Origin: CAWIXB01 sp963839955
Lineage (GTDB): Bacteria; Actinomycetota; Actinomycetes; JACCUZ01
Assembly (NCBI GenBank): GCA_963839955.1
Contig: CAWIXB010000001.1
Span: forward strand, 124,001 to 188,000
DNA: 64,000 nucleotides
Direction of reading: 5' to 3'
Shown here: one piece after another, positions 1 through 7,803 of the stretch
Position numbering within the stretch: the first letter of the stretch is position 1
How the letters are laid out: each line of letters opens with the position of its first letter
Position numbers and translations under genes: made by a program
Notes under the pieces: model-generated
Database searches by the model: none
What the model was told of the DNA's origin: nothing
What the model saw: only the letters and a program-made list of their open reading frames with translations

Positions 1-163
1 GTCGCTGTGCAGCACGACGGCGCGGGCTATGCCCACGACCAGGGCTGTCCGTGTGCGACGTGTGCATCTAAACCTGGATCGGGCGCCTTGACGCCGACGG
101 CGCTCCAGGGCAGGTTGCAACAGGTGCCGGAATCGCCCGGACGCATGCCTTGGGAGGGACCTC
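1..163. other. Left-edge region without a supported gene
   Basis: A minus-strand frame beginning near position 67 is open to the window edge and could be the first ~22 codons of a gene running off to the left, but it is too short to judge. Positions 151-163 hold the GGGAGGGA ribosome site of the next gene. Confidence 0.3.
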
Positions 164-460
164 ATGACCGGATTCGTCCAGATCATCGAAAGCAAGACGT
201 CCAAGCTCGAGGAGATGATGGCGCTTAGCGAGGAGTGGCGTCAGCGGTTCCCTGACATGGGACCGAGTCGTGTCCTGGTCTGTGCGGACCGCGACAACGA
301 GGGGACCGTCGTCACTGTCGTCGAGTTCCCCTCCTACGAGGCCGCGATGAAGAACAACGAGGATCCGGTCACGGCCGAGTTCGCTGAGCGGATGCAGTCT
401 CTGAGCGACGCGCCGCCGACGTTCCGCGACCTCGACCTCTTGAAGGTTGAGGAGCGATAG
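164..460 (+). CDS. Small ABM/ferredoxin-like fold protein, function unknown
   Basis: A 98-residue acidic protein. The start is fixed by a GGGAGGGA site just upstream of the ATG. The pattern, an N-terminal strand ending in QIIE, a helix over roughly residues 14-28, a VVTVVEFPSYEAA strand and helix, and a terminal PTFRDLDLL strand, is that of small dimeric alpha/beta-barrel (antibiotic-biosynthesis-monooxygenase-like) proteins. No catalytic residues or signal peptide are visible. It stands alone, 48 bp before a hydrolase on the same strand. The fold is inferred from secondary-structure rhythm only, so no reaction is proposed. Confidence 0.6.
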   Translation: MTGFVQIIESKTSKLEEMMALSEEWRQRFPDMGPSRVLVCADRDNEGTVVTVVEFPSYEAAMKNNEDPVTAEFAERMQSLSDAPPTFRDLDLLKVEER

Positions 461-508
461 CCCCGCGTCCCTTCCGTCGATATCCCAACACGAGTACCCG
501 GGTCGATC

Positions 509-1366
509 GTGCTGGCGATCGGCTGTTCCAGTCGAGCTGCGGCAGTGAGGCGCACCTTCACTACTCCGGGCGGACTCGTGGGCTGGGTCACGGGCTCCGG
601 ACCCGCGCTGCTGCTCCTGCACGGCGGCCCGGGCATGACCGACTACATGGACAGCCTGCTGCCGGAGCTGGACGGCTATCGGGTCGCATCGTTCCAGCAA
701 CGTGGAGTGGCACCATCGACTCTGGCTGGACCTTTCGACGTCCCCACACTGCGCGACGACGTCATCGCCGTCATCGACACCCTCGGCTGGGGGGCGCCGG
801 CGATGATCGGTCATTCCTGGGGCGGGCACCTGCTACTTCACTTGTTGGCGGTGACGCCCACGCGCGTTGGGGCCGCCCTCGCCGTGGATCCACTGGGGGC
901 GGTCGGCGACGGAGGATTCGCCGCGTTTGAGGTCGAGTTGATGCGCCGGCTCCCGGAGGACGTCGTGGCCAGGTTGAAGGAACTTGACGCAATCGAGGCG
1001 ACTCGCCCGCTGGCACTGGCCGAGCGCCTCGAGGCCATGGAGCTCGCCTGGCCCGGGTACTTCTCGAGCTTGGAGGTGGCGCAGCCGATCCCCCAGAGCG
1101 GCCACGCGCCGAGCGACGAGAGCTGGGGCTCGATCCGCGCAGAGCTGCCGGCCCTCGCCGACCTGCTCCGGGGCTGCACGGTGCCGACCCGGTTCGTGCA
1201 CGGCGCGCTGGACCCTCTGCCGGTGACTGCGAGCACGGATGTCGCCGAGCTCCTGGGCGCAGCCGTAGACGTGCTTCCGGGCAATGGTCACTTTCCCTGG
1301 CTCGAGGACCCCGGCTGCGTGCGCCGCAGCCTCGACCAGCTACTCGCTAACAGCGGGCCATCCTGA
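509..1366 (+). CDS. Alpha/beta-hydrolase family protein (proline-iminopeptidase-like)
   Basis: A 285-residue alpha/beta-hydrolase. Seen: an HGGPG oxyanion-loop motif at residues 38-42, the nucleophile elbow GHSWGG with Ser103, an acid loop HGALDPLP near residue 230 and a catalytic His in GNGHFPW near residue 260. HGGPG is typical of proline iminopeptidases and related hydrolases. A cap region spans about residues 130-210. No export signal, so cytoplasmic. The start is uncertain: GTG at 509 gives a 12-residue extension without a good ribosome site, and GTG at 545 is an equally plausible start. The substrate cannot be read from the sequence. Confidence 0.82.
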   Translation: MLAIGCSSRAAAVRRTFTTPGGLVGWVTGSGPALLLLHGGPGMTDYMDSLLPELDGYRVASFQQRGVAPSTLAGPFDVPTLRDDVIAVIDTLGWGAPAMIGHSWGGHLLLHLLAVTPTRVGAALAVDPLGAVGDGGFAAFEVELMRRLPEDVVARLKELDAIEATRPLALAERLEAMELAWPGYFSSLEVAQPIPQSGHAPSDESWGSIRAELPALADLLRGCTVPTRFVHGALDPLPVTASTDVAELLGAAVDVLPGNGHFPWLEDPGCVRRSLDQLLANSGPS

Positions 1367-1400
1367 CGCACACCCGCTGCAAGATCAGGCCGTCGCTTGT

Positions 1401-2201
1401 TCAGTGCCGGCTCAGGAAGTCGAGGAGTTCTTGGTTGAACCGTTCCGGGACTTGGTAACTCATGAAATGCGTGGCTCCGGAAAGTATGACGAGACGACTT
1501 CCGCTGATGGCTCTCGCCGTCCTGTCGAGGATGCTGCGGGAATAGGGCATGCCGAACTCGGCGCCGAGTGCGAGTGTGGGCGTCCTGATGGTTCCCAGTT
1601 CCGTGGCCGTCAGTGGCGGGGGTGGAGGGGCGGCCGGCCGAGTCGCGGTGAAGTTGTCGAGCCACATCCGACGCAGGGCTTTGGGTTGTGCCGTGAAGGT
1701 TCCCGGACCCCTGTTGTTGACGAGCTCGAACCACAGCTCGGCGCGTCGCACGGCATCGCCGTCGGCCTCACTGAGTACACGTAGGTTCTCCGCACGCCAC
1801 CAGGCCAGGACGGCTTCGCCCTCCCGATCTCCCTCCAGGAGCCAGGGAACGTTGGGCTCGATGATCGTCAAGCTGCGAACGTGTTCTGCTGCGCGAACAG
1901 CAGCGCGGAGGGCGATCGCCGTCGAGAAGCCCACAAGGTGTGCTGGCTCACCCAACCGAGAGATCAAAGCCACCAGGTCGTGCGCGTGGGCTTCTGCCGA
2001 GTAATCGCCCTGCGAAGGCAGCGGACCACTCCCGTGGTACCGATGGCTGTAGGCGATGAACCGGCAACGCGACGCAAAGAATTCACGTTGGGGCTCCCAG
2101 TAACGGACGTCCGAGCTCCCACCGTGAGAGAACACCACCGGCACCCCCGTGCCCTCGTCGACGTACTCGAGGTCCACTCCGTTCACATGGACGTGCCTCA
2201 C
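1401..2201 (-). CDS. Alpha/beta-hydrolase family protein
   Basis: About 266 residues from a GTG at 2201. Seen: an FSHGGSSD oxyanion-hole strand near residue 25, a nucleophile elbow GFSTAI, and a His in SGATHFMSY close to the C-terminus. A run of six prolines lies in the cap region. The reading frame extends further upstream to 2471, but that part is low-complexity and overlaps the divergent GNAT-like gene, so I take the GTG preceding HVHVNGVDLEYVDEG, where family similarity begins. It converges with the preceding hydrolase (34-bp gap). It is probably an esterase or epoxide-hydrolase-like enzyme of unknown substrate. Confidence 0.75.
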   Translation of the reverse strand: MRHVHVNGVDLEYVDEGTGVPVVFSHGGSSDVRYWEPQREFFASRCRFIAYSHRYHGSGPLPSQGDYSAEAHAHDLVALISRLGEPAHLVGFSTAIALRAAVRAAEHVRSLTIIEPNVPWLLEGDREGEAVLAWWRAENLRVLSEADGDAVRRAELWFELVNNRGPGTFTAQPKALRRMWLDNFTATRPAAPPPPPLTATELGTIRTPTLALGAEFGMPYSRSILDRTARAISGSRLVILSGATHFMSYQVPERFNQELLDFLSRH

Positions 2202-2304
2202 GGGCCCATGGTGCGCCTGCACGCCTGCGCCGTCACTCCCGCCGCGGGGCCGCGTCTTACCGATCCGTGCGCCGCGCCACGCTGTTCGCCCGCGTCCCAC
2301 CGAG

Positions 2305-2323
2305 CGACCGATAGTGCCAGCTA
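2305..2323 (+). repeat. Dispersed short repeat, copy 1 (GTGCCAG element)
   Basis: GACCGATAGTGCCAGCTAC, the most divergent of three similar sequences also found at 2891 and 4351. This copy lies in the unused upstream extension of the minus-strand hydrolase. Confidence 0.35.
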
Positions 2324-2364
2324 CGCCGAAAAGTTCGAGCTCTTGCTGCTCTGAACCCGGCATC

Positions 2365-2835
2365 ATGGTCTGCGTGACTGAGCCCGCCTCGTTCGTGCCC
2401 ACCGAGTTCGATCCGCCGAGCGCCTTCACCGCTGGGGATTTTCGCCTCGAGCCTCTTGGCCCGGAGCACAATGAGCGCGACTACGCAGCCTGGACGTCGA
2501 ACATGGAACACATTCGACGCTCACCCGGCTTCCCCGATGGGAGCTGGCCTCGGGAGATGAGTGTGGACGAGAACCGCGCTGATCTGGAGCGGCATGCCCG
2601 AGACTTCGTCGATCGGCGAGGCTTTACGTTCACGGTTCTCGATTCGAGCGACGACGTTGTCGGCTGCGTCTACGTGTACCCGGCTCGCGACGGCGTACAT
2701 GACGCCAGCGTGCAGTCGTGGGTACGGGAGTCCGAGGCCGCCATCGACGATGCCCTCAGACGCGCGATCGCTGATTGGCTCACCAGCGACGCGTGGCCGT
2801 TCGAGCGGCCCCTCTATGCCCCCTTGCTGACCTGA
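2365..2835 (+). CDS. GNAT-like protein (probable N-acetyltransferase relative)
   Basis: A 156-residue protein. The middle part (GFTFTVLDSSDDVVGCVYVYP) has the strand pair and turn found in GNAT proteins before the acetyl-CoA loop. It then lacks the usual R/QxxGxG/A acetyl-CoA signature and continues into a short helical tail (AIDDALRRAIADWL). This matches a family of actinobacterial GNAT-like proteins of about 160-180 residues with a weak P-loop. ATG at 2365 or GTG at 2374 are both possible starts. It is divergent from the hydrolase at 1401-2201. Acetyltransferase activity is uncertain because the cofactor loop is not recognisable. Confidence 0.65.
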   Translation: MVCVTEPASFVPTEFDPPSAFTAGDFRLEPLGPEHNERDYAAWTSNMEHIRRSPGFPDGSWPREMSVDENRADLERHARDFVDRRGFTFTVLDSSDDVVGCVYVYPARDGVHDASVQSWVRESEAAIDDALRRAIADWLTSDAWPFERPLYAPLLT

Positions 2836-3186
2836 GGACGCAACAAGCGCCGTCGACGACGAGCCCATCCTGAGAAGCCCGCCCCAGACCGATCGGTAGT
2901 GCCAGTTCTGCTCGGCTGAGCAAAGCAGCTCCGTGTTAGCGACGCCGAGTCACTGGCGCGCTGCGTCAGACGCGTGTACCTCTGCAGCGCGGCCGCGATC
3001 AAGACGTGTGCAGATTCGGTCGCTCGGGTGTGCAGCGAGCCAGGCGGCTCTGGCGGCTCTAACTGCAGCCTGCCGGGGCGGTCTTGCTTGGGTCGGCTCT
3101 GTGGCCCTGGGGACGTTCGCCTAGCCATCGAGAGCAAGGAACGCCTCACTGGTCACCAGGGATGGTCGCCCCGGTCTGGCTCGCCC
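2836..3186. other. 351-bp gap without a supported gene, holding repeat copy 2
   Basis: Short frames on both strands have no ribosome site or recognisable protein sequence. The only structure seen is GATCGGTAGTGCCAGTTCTG at 2891-2910, nearly the same as a sequence at 4351-4372 (CGGT.GTGCCAGTTCT shared). The gap lies between convergent genes. Confidence 0.5.
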
Positions 3187-4044
3187 TCAGGAGGTGGCCG
3201 CGGTGTCGGCCGGCTCGTCCCTTCGCAGGTCGGGCACTCCGCCGGCATGCTGTGCGGCGGTCATAGCCTCGATCATCATCCCGAACTCTTCGGCGCTCGG
3301 AGGCGCCTGGTCCTCGGCGTCCGGGACCATCTCGAGGATCTTGATGAAGTCGTCCATCGACGACCCGCCAGCGGCAGGCAGGTGCGACGAGAAGATCCGG
3401 CTCGGCTGGATCTTCCGGACACGTTCGAGCACCGCGCCGAACTTCACCTTGTCGGTGACGTGCACCCACGGTGAGTCGCTCAGCGCCCAGCCGACCATGC
3501 CGCCGGCGAGCGCCTCGGGCGGCACGTCATCCGCGCTCTGCGTGGCCTCCGGAAGCAGCGCTCCGAACGCGTCGACGGTGAACAGCGCGCCGGTCGACTG
3601 GTCGAGGAGCCCAGTGGACATCGGGTTGTCGAACAGCGGAGGCGCGACCGCGGTGAGAGTGCGATCACCCACATGCAGCTCGTCGCCGAACCGCATCGCG
3701 TGCACCCGGTGCAGGGGCACCGGCCACCACGTGCTCATGCGAAGCGCGGCCAGCCCGTGGCAGACCAGCGTGGCGTTCGGGGCCATCTCCATGACGCGCT
3801 GGATGCTGCCGGTGTGGTCCGCGTCGTCGTGCGTCAGCCACACCCACTTGATCTCGTCGAACGGAACAACGGACGAGACCGCGTCGAGAAAGTCCGGCCC
3901 GTCCATGCCGATCCCTGTGTCGACCAGCACCGGCTCCTCCGCCATCAGCAGGAATGCGTTGATCGGGAGTACGCCAACCCCAGGGATGCCCAGGTTGGCG
4001 GGGAAGACGTGGACATCTGACGAACCCTGGTACGGCGCATCCAT
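3187..4044 (-). CDS. Metallo-beta-lactamase-fold hydrolase
   Basis: A 285-residue MBL-fold protein. The ATG at 4044 is preceded by a GAGGAGGG site, so the longer upstream frame is rejected. Seen: a VDTGIG strand at residues 41-46, the metal motif THDDADHTG with His72, Asp74, Asp76 and His77, and TVDAF with Asp158 as the probable bridging ligand. A SSHLP motif near residue 235 would give the last His. The layout resembles the di-iron/flavodiiron-like ODP branch or a quorum-quenching-like branch of the family. No signal peptide, so cytoplasmic. No neighbouring gene points to a substrate. Confidence 0.82.
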   Translation of the reverse strand: MDAPYQGSSDVHVFPANLGIPGVGVLPINAFLLMAEEPVLVDTGIGMDGPDFLDAVSSVVPFDEIKWVWLTHDDADHTGSIQRVMEMAPNATLVCHGLAALRMSTWWPVPLHRVHAMRFGDELHVGDRTLTAVAPPLFDNPMSTGLLDQSTGALFTVDAFGALLPEATQSADDVPPEALAGGMVGWALSDSPWVHVTDKVKFGAVLERVRKIQPSRIFSSHLPAAGGSSMDDFIKILEMVPDAEDQAPPSAEEFGMMIEAMTAAQHAGGVPDLRRDEPADTAATS

Positions 4045-4395
4045 GGCGGATCCCTCCTCGACGGCGCCGCCTACGGGCGGCCGTAGCCTCGGTCCTAGCA
4101 GCGCACCCCAGGGCCGTAAAGGAGCGCGCCAAAGTCCGCCGACGCAGGCCCCCCGAGACCGGGACAATTCCCGCACTTTGGGGGCTGGGCATCTAGCTGG
4201 CCCGGCGGCGTCAACCGAGGAGAAGGGTCATCCCGACGGTGCCCGTGTAGAGGTGCCCAGAACGGCGGGTTGAACGGCCCACCGAATCGGGTCGCCAGCA
4301 GGCCAGCCGCGAAGGCCAGGCCCCACACGACACCAGTCCACCCCGAGCCACGTCGGTCGTGCCAGTTCTACCGCGCTTGCGTCGGCTGCTTCAGC
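4045..4395. other. 351-bp gap without a supported gene, holding repeat copy 3
   Basis: It contains the GAGGAGGG ribosome site of the MBL gene and, at 4351-4372, the third copy of the short repeat (core GTGCCAGTTCT). The frames here look like high-GC shadow frames. I see no promoter that I can place with confidence. Confidence 0.45.
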
Positions 4396-4755
4396 TCAGG
4401 TGCTCGGTGCCAGGACGGCGCGCAGGGCCGCCACCTGGTCGGCGACCACGGCGTACCAGATGTTGCTGCCGCGGCGGGTGCCTGTCACGAGCCCGGCGTC
4501 TCGCAACACCTTCAGGTGGTGGCTCACAGTGGGCTGGCTTTTGCCGGTCGGCTCGACAAGGTCGCAGGCGCAGACCTGGCCGCCGTCCGCGGTCATCAGG
4601 AGGCTGACGAGGCGTAGGCGTACCGGGTCCCCGAGCGCGGCGAACGCCTTGGCGAGCGGGGCGGCCGCCTCGGTGGCCAGCGGGGAGGCGCTCAGCGGGG
4701 TGCAGCAGGCGGCGACGTCATTGAGCAGCGGCAGCGTCGTGGGCACGGGAGACAT
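4396..4755 (-). CDS. ArsR/SmtB-family metalloregulatory repressor
   Basis: A 119-residue winged-helix repressor of the ArsR/SmtB type (length typical). Seen: a helix-turn-helix around SQPTVSHHLKVLRDAGLV (residues 73-90), the following wing GTRRGSNIWYAV, and a VCACDL motif with Cys62 and Cys64. That motif corresponds to the arsenic-sensing cysteine motif ELCVCDL of classical ArsR. An extra Cys17-Cys18 pair could provide more thiolates. It is divergent from the ArsI-like gene and the two share one intergenic region with a dyad operator. Inferred role: repression of the arsenic module, relieved by As(III) or a related soft metal. A TTG at 4776 is an alternative start. Confidence 0.88.
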   Translation of the reverse strand: MSPVPTTLPLLNDVAACCTPLSASPLATEAAAPLAKAFAALGDPVRLRLVSLLMTADGGQVCACDLVEPTGKSQPTVSHHLKVLRDAGLVTGTRRGSNIWYAVVADQVAALRAVLAPST

Positions 4756-4769
4756 GCTAGCGGAACGTA

Positions 4770-4798
4770 TTGACAACCGTCGATGTTCCAGTCATATT
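4770..4798 (+). promoter_or_regulatory. Promoter of the arsI-type operon
   Basis: A perfect -35 hexamer TTGACA at 4770-4775 and CATATT at 4793-4798 (4 of 6 matches to TATAAT), separated by 17 bp. It reads toward the small protein and the ArsI-like gene. Confidence 0.65.
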
Positions 4799-4814
4799 CG
4801 TGTACGTCGATATG
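4793..4814. promoter_or_regulatory. Putative ArsR operator (dyad)
   Basis: An interrupted palindrome, CATAT-N4-GTAC-N4-ATATG. Its left arm overlaps the -10 box of the promoter at 4770-4798, the position expected for a steric repressor. Assignment to the adjacent ArsR is inferred from position. Confidence 0.5.
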
Positions 4815-4826
4815 GAGGACCACCTG

Positions 4827-5063
4827 ATGTCACACCCGAACCTTCACCCGCTGTCCCCGACCCACGCCGCCGCGCTCGTCCGCGTCGCCGAACTGCGCGC
4901 GGATGCCGAGCGGCACCGGCTCGTCCGGGCGGTGCAGCGCCGCCGCCGCGTACCGGCCTGGCCGGTGGCTGTCGCCACCGCGCTGCGCGAAAGCCTGTCC
5001 AGTTCCGACCGGCCTGCCAGGCAGGCGCGGGGAACCGGCCGGCGCGCCTGCGTCACCTGCTGA
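4827..5063 (+). CDS. Small basic protein of unknown function, arsenic operon
   Basis: 78 residues. ATG at 4827 is chosen because GGAGG lies 8 bp upstream and the arsenic promoter is just before it. The protein is Arg-rich, has no membrane segment and ends in a Cys-Val-Thr-Cys tail, a possible thiolate metal site. It begins with a His/Pro-rich stretch (SHPNLHPLSPTH). It sits 26 bp before the ArsI-like gene in the same probable transcript. I do not recognise a family. Only the strong ribosome site and position support it being real. A role as a metal-binding accessory protein would be speculation. Confidence 0.5.
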   Translation: MSHPNLHPLSPTHAAALVRVAELRADAERHRLVRAVQRRRRVPAWPVAVATALRESLSSSDRPARQARGTGRRACVTC

Positions 5064-5089
5064 CCCGTCACCACCTTCGGAGGAATCCA

Positions 5090-5581
5090 GTGTCCCGAGT
5101 CCAGCTCGCCCTCAACGTTGACGACATCGACGCCGCCGTCGCCTTCTACTCACAGTTGTTCGACGCCAAGCCGGCCAAGCGTCGGCCCGGGTATGCCAAC
5201 TTCGCGCTCGATCAGCCCGCGCTGAAGCTGGTACTCATCGAGAATCCCGGCCAGGGCGGGTCGTTGAACCACCTCGGCGTCGAGGTCGCGTCCAGCGACG
5301 AGGTCGTCGCGGCCACCCGCCGGCTGGCCGCCGAGGGGTTGGACACCGAGGTCGAGGACGGCACCACCTGCTGCTACGCGCTGCAGGACAAGGTGTGGGT
5401 GACCGGCCCGGGCAAGGAGCGGTGGGAGGTCTACACGGTGCTCGCCGACGCCGCCGCCGATCTCGAGGGGCAGCAGACGGGCCAGAACATGGCCGCGGCT
5501 TCCGGCGGCGGCTGTTGCGTCACGGAAGCGGCTGCAGTCGACGACTCCGTGGTCACAGGCGCCGCCTGCTGCGCCAGCTGA
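5090..5581 (+). CDS. arsI: ArsI/CadI-type vicinal-oxygen-chelate dioxygenase (C-As lyase family)
   Basis: 163 residues, start GTG at 5090 with GGAGG upstream. A glyoxalase-type VOC fold in two beta-alpha-beta halves. Seen: Gln5, His61 (SLNHLGVEV) and Glu113 (RWEVY), which match in spacing the Fe(II) ligands I recall for ArsI, and the vicinal pair Cys94-Cys95 in TTCCYALQDK that binds the trivalent organoarsenical. ArsI cleaves the carbon-arsenic bond of methylarsenite and aromatic arsenicals using O2. The mycobacterial homologue is known as CadI. Two further Cys-Cys pairs, 142-143 and 160-161, sit on a Gly/Ala-rich tail beyond the catalytic domain. Divergent ArsR control is likely. Confidence 0.87.
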   Translation: MSRVQLALNVDDIDAAVAFYSQLFDAKPAKRRPGYANFALDQPALKLVLIENPGQGGSLNHLGVEVASSDEVVAATRRLAAEGLDTEVEDGTTCCYALQDKVWVTGPGKERWEVYTVLADAAADLEGQQTGQNMAAASGGGCCVTEAAAVDDSVVTGAACCAS

Positions 5582-5627
5582 CTCCGCCTCCAATGACAGG
5601 TGGGTCGCCGGCGCCGACCAACCTTGC

Positions 5628-7175
5628 TCACCCCAGGTCGTCGTAGCCGCTGACGGACCAGCCGAACCGCGCCGCGCCGCCGGGGACACCACCGCTGCCG
5701 GGCAGCCAGGCACGGGAGGCGAAGCCGCCGGTGACGTTGACGACGTGCACGGTGCCGGTGACATGGAACGGGTTGCCGATCAGCCAGGCCCGCTCGGAGC
5801 CGCCTTCCAGGGCTACGACGGGTGTGCCGTACCGGCTGCTGTCGTGGACAGCCCCGGCCGCCCCCGAGCTGTTCTGGGTGAGGACACTGTCCGCCGCCAC
5901 GTTGTGGAACTCGAAGCGTTGGGCCATGCCAGCATCCGTCGCGGAGCCGAGGTTCTCGTACGGCGTGCCGACCGCGAGCCGCCACGTCGTACCCGCCATG
6001 ACTGCGACCGAGGCACCGAAGCCGTCACCGGGCTCCGCGAAGTTGTCGACGCCAGGACTGTCCTGGGTCAGGTAGGTCAGGCCCTCGAGTCCCGAGCTCG
6101 CGGCCGTGAAGAGGTTCACCGCACCGGCCGAGTTGTCCGAGCCCACGTCCTCACCGGGCACCCCGACGGCTATCCGGCGGGTCGATGTGGAGCTGTGGAC
6201 GTTGCGGTTGCCCACGGCAAGGCTGGCGCCGAAGCGGTCGTCCTTCTCCGCGACACCGCCGACCCCCGGGCTGTCCTGGTGGTACCGCACCGCCTGCCAG
6301 GTGCCGACCGGCGGGAAGCCCTGGACCTGGGTGACGAGGGTGACGGAGCCGGCCGACGTACGGCTGCCGAAGGACTCGCCGGGAGCTCCGACGAGCAGCT
6401 CCCAGCTGTCGTCGTCGCGCAGCATGTCCACGCCGAGGGCGATGGACGCGCCGAACCTGTCGCCGGCCTCGACCCAGTCGGGGACACCCGCGGTGTTCTG
6501 AGTGACCTCGCGCGGCTGGGTCGGGATGCTGTCGGAGTAGTTCACGATGCTGACCGAGCCCGCGTCCGCCGCAGCGCCGATGTTCTCGCCGGGCGCTCCG
6601 GCCACCACGACCGAGGTGTCCTGTCCGAGGTTCTCCCCGACCGCGACGGTCTGCCCGAAGTGGTCGCCCGCCTCGACCAGGCCGCCCGCGTCGGACTGGG
6701 TCACGTGTTCGCTCGTGGTGCCGGCGTTGAGGCCGTCCTTGGATCCATAGACAACGTGGACCGCGCCGGCGTTCACCTCTGGCAGGTCCGCCCCAGGTGC
6801 ACCGACCACAAGGTCCGTGCAGACGTCCATGTCGACGGCGCCGGTGGCGACCGCGGCTCCGAAGTGGTCCCCGGCTTCGGGCGTCATGCCGAGATCCGCG
6901 ACGGTGAGCACCGCCCGTGCGCCTTGGCCGATCCGGTGGTCGGCGTCGCCGTACAGCACCACGACCCGGCCTGCGCCGGCCTGACCGCCCACGGTGGCGT
7001 AGGGATCGCCCACCACGGCGTCGGTGTGCCCGTCACCGTTGAGGTCGTGGGTGCCAGCGGAGAAGCAAGGCTCCGGAGCCGCCTGAGCGGACGGCGGGGC
7101 GAGCGCGAACGTCGACAGGGTCACCCCGAGGGCGCCGACGAGAGTAGCGACGAGGGTGCGGCGGAGCACGGACAT
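5628..7175 (-). CDS. Secreted FG-GAP/integrin-alpha-type beta-propeller protein
   Basis: 515 residues with a Sec signal peptide: Arg-rich start, hydrophobic core over residues 9-26 and an AQA-A type cleavage site near 32. The mature part begins with the calcium-loop-like sequence DLNGDGHTDAVVGDP and then repeats a unit of about 60 residues (GDHFGAAVA... LVVGAPGE... AGSVTVV) roughly seven times. This is the FG-GAP arrangement of seven-bladed propellers. The spacing motif EAGDxFG recurs in nearly every blade. It is expected to be extracellular and Ca-stabilised. It has no catalytic domain, so adhesion or scaffolding is the usual guess. GGAGGCATC lies upstream of the ATG. Confidence 0.85.
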   Translation of the reverse strand: MSVLRRTLVATLVGALGVTLSTFALAPPSAQAAPEPCFSAGTHDLNGDGHTDAVVGDPYATVGGQAGAGRVVVLYGDADHRIGQGARAVLTVADLGMTPEAGDHFGAAVATGAVDMDVCTDLVVGAPGADLPEVNAGAVHVVYGSKDGLNAGTTSEHVTQSDAGGLVEAGDHFGQTVAVGENLGQDTSVVVAGAPGENIGAAADAGSVSIVNYSDSIPTQPREVTQNTAGVPDWVEAGDRFGASIALGVDMLRDDDSWELLVGAPGESFGSRTSAGSVTLVTQVQGFPPVGTWQAVRYHQDSPGVGGVAEKDDRFGASLAVGNRNVHSSTSTRRIAVGVPGEDVGSDNSAGAVNLFTAASSGLEGLTYLTQDSPGVDNFAEPGDGFGASVAVMAGTTWRLAVGTPYENLGSATDAGMAQRFEFHNVAADSVLTQNSSGAAGAVHDSSRYGTPVVALEGGSERAWLIGNPFHVTGTVHVVNVTGGFASRAWLPGSGGVPGGAARFGWSVSGYDDLG

Positions 7176-7370
7176 GGTGATGCCTCCTGGGATGCGCCTC
7201 CAGGAAGGAGTCCCGAGGCGCCAGCCGTGATACGTCGCGTCTCAAGACGGGCCGCCCCCACGCGTCGTCTCAAGGCACGCAGATCCAGGCTACTCGCAGA
7301 CCACGCCGTTGTTGTCGGCGTCGTGTACCACCCGTACTCAGTGTCGATGCTTCGGTTGTAGGGACGTGGC

Positions 7371-7403
7371 AACCGCAGGTCCGGAGGGCTCTGGCCTGCG
7401 GTT
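7371..7403 (-). terminator. Probable terminator of the tRNA operon
   Basis: A 9-bp perfect stem, AACCGCAGG paired with CCTGCGGTT, with a 15-nt loop, just 3' of tRNA-Phe on the minus strand. The T-run is better on the plus strand, so it may act in both directions. Confidence 0.5.
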
Positions 7404-7412
7404 TTGTGGTGG

Positions 7413-7486
7413 TGGCCAGGGGCGGGGTCGAACCGCCGACCTTCCGATTTTCAGTCGGACGCTCGTACCAACTGAGCTACCTGGCC
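7413..7486 (-). tRNA. tRNA-Phe (GAA)
   Basis: A 74-nt cloverleaf: acceptor GGCCAGG with CCTGGCC, D-arm AGCTCAGTTGGT, anticodon loop CTGAAAA, T-loop GGTTCGACCC. TGG at 7410-7412 (minus-strand CCA) follows the discriminator A, so CCA is encoded here. It is the last gene of a three-tRNA minus-strand cluster. Confidence 0.95.
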
Positions 7487-7515
7487 GGAGGCCGGCCACA
7501 CGGCCGACCTGGGCG

Positions 7516-7590
7516 CGGTCCTGACGGGATTTGAACCCGCGACCTCCACCTTGACAGGGTGGCGAGCACTCCAAGCTGCTCCACAGGACC
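7516..7590 (-). tRNA. tRNA-Asp (GTC)
   Basis: A 75-nt cloverleaf: acceptor GGTCCTG with CAGGACC, anticodon loop CTGTCAA, T-loop GGTTCAAATCC, discriminator G as expected for Asp. No encoded CCA. The middle gene of the cluster. Confidence 0.95.
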
Positions 7591-7605
7591 ATCTGCTGCC
7601 TTGCG

Positions 7606-7678
7606 TGCCCCCAACGGGATTCGAACCCGTGCTACCGCCTTGAAAGGGCAGCGTCCTGGGCCACTAGACGATGAGGGC
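7606..7678 (-). tRNA. tRNA-Glu (TTC)
   Basis: A 73-nt cloverleaf: acceptor GCCCTCA with TGGGGGC, anticodon loop CTTTCAA, T-loop GGTTCGAATCC, discriminator A. No encoded CCA. The first gene of the cluster in the direction of transcription. Confidence 0.95.
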
Positions 7679-7803
7679 TTTGGCCCACGGCGTCTTAGCC
7701 GTCGGGGACCCGGAAAGCATAGAGGACGCCCCTCGCCCCGACCAAAGACGTGGACGTCGGCGGCTCGACGAGGCGCCAGCCACAACCAACAGCACCATCC
7801 CCC

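Noticed and set aside
1..67. N-terminus of a gene extending left of the window
   Set aside because: Fewer than 25 codons are visible with no ribosome site, so coding cannot be judged.
2202..2471. Upstream extension of the minus-strand hydrolase
   Set aside because: It is low-complexity, overlaps a divergent gene, and the family match begins at the GTG at 2201.
5745..7361. A 538-codon plus-strand frame over the FG-GAP gene
   Set aside because: Repetitive codons mirror the beta-propeller repeats; no start site or family motif.
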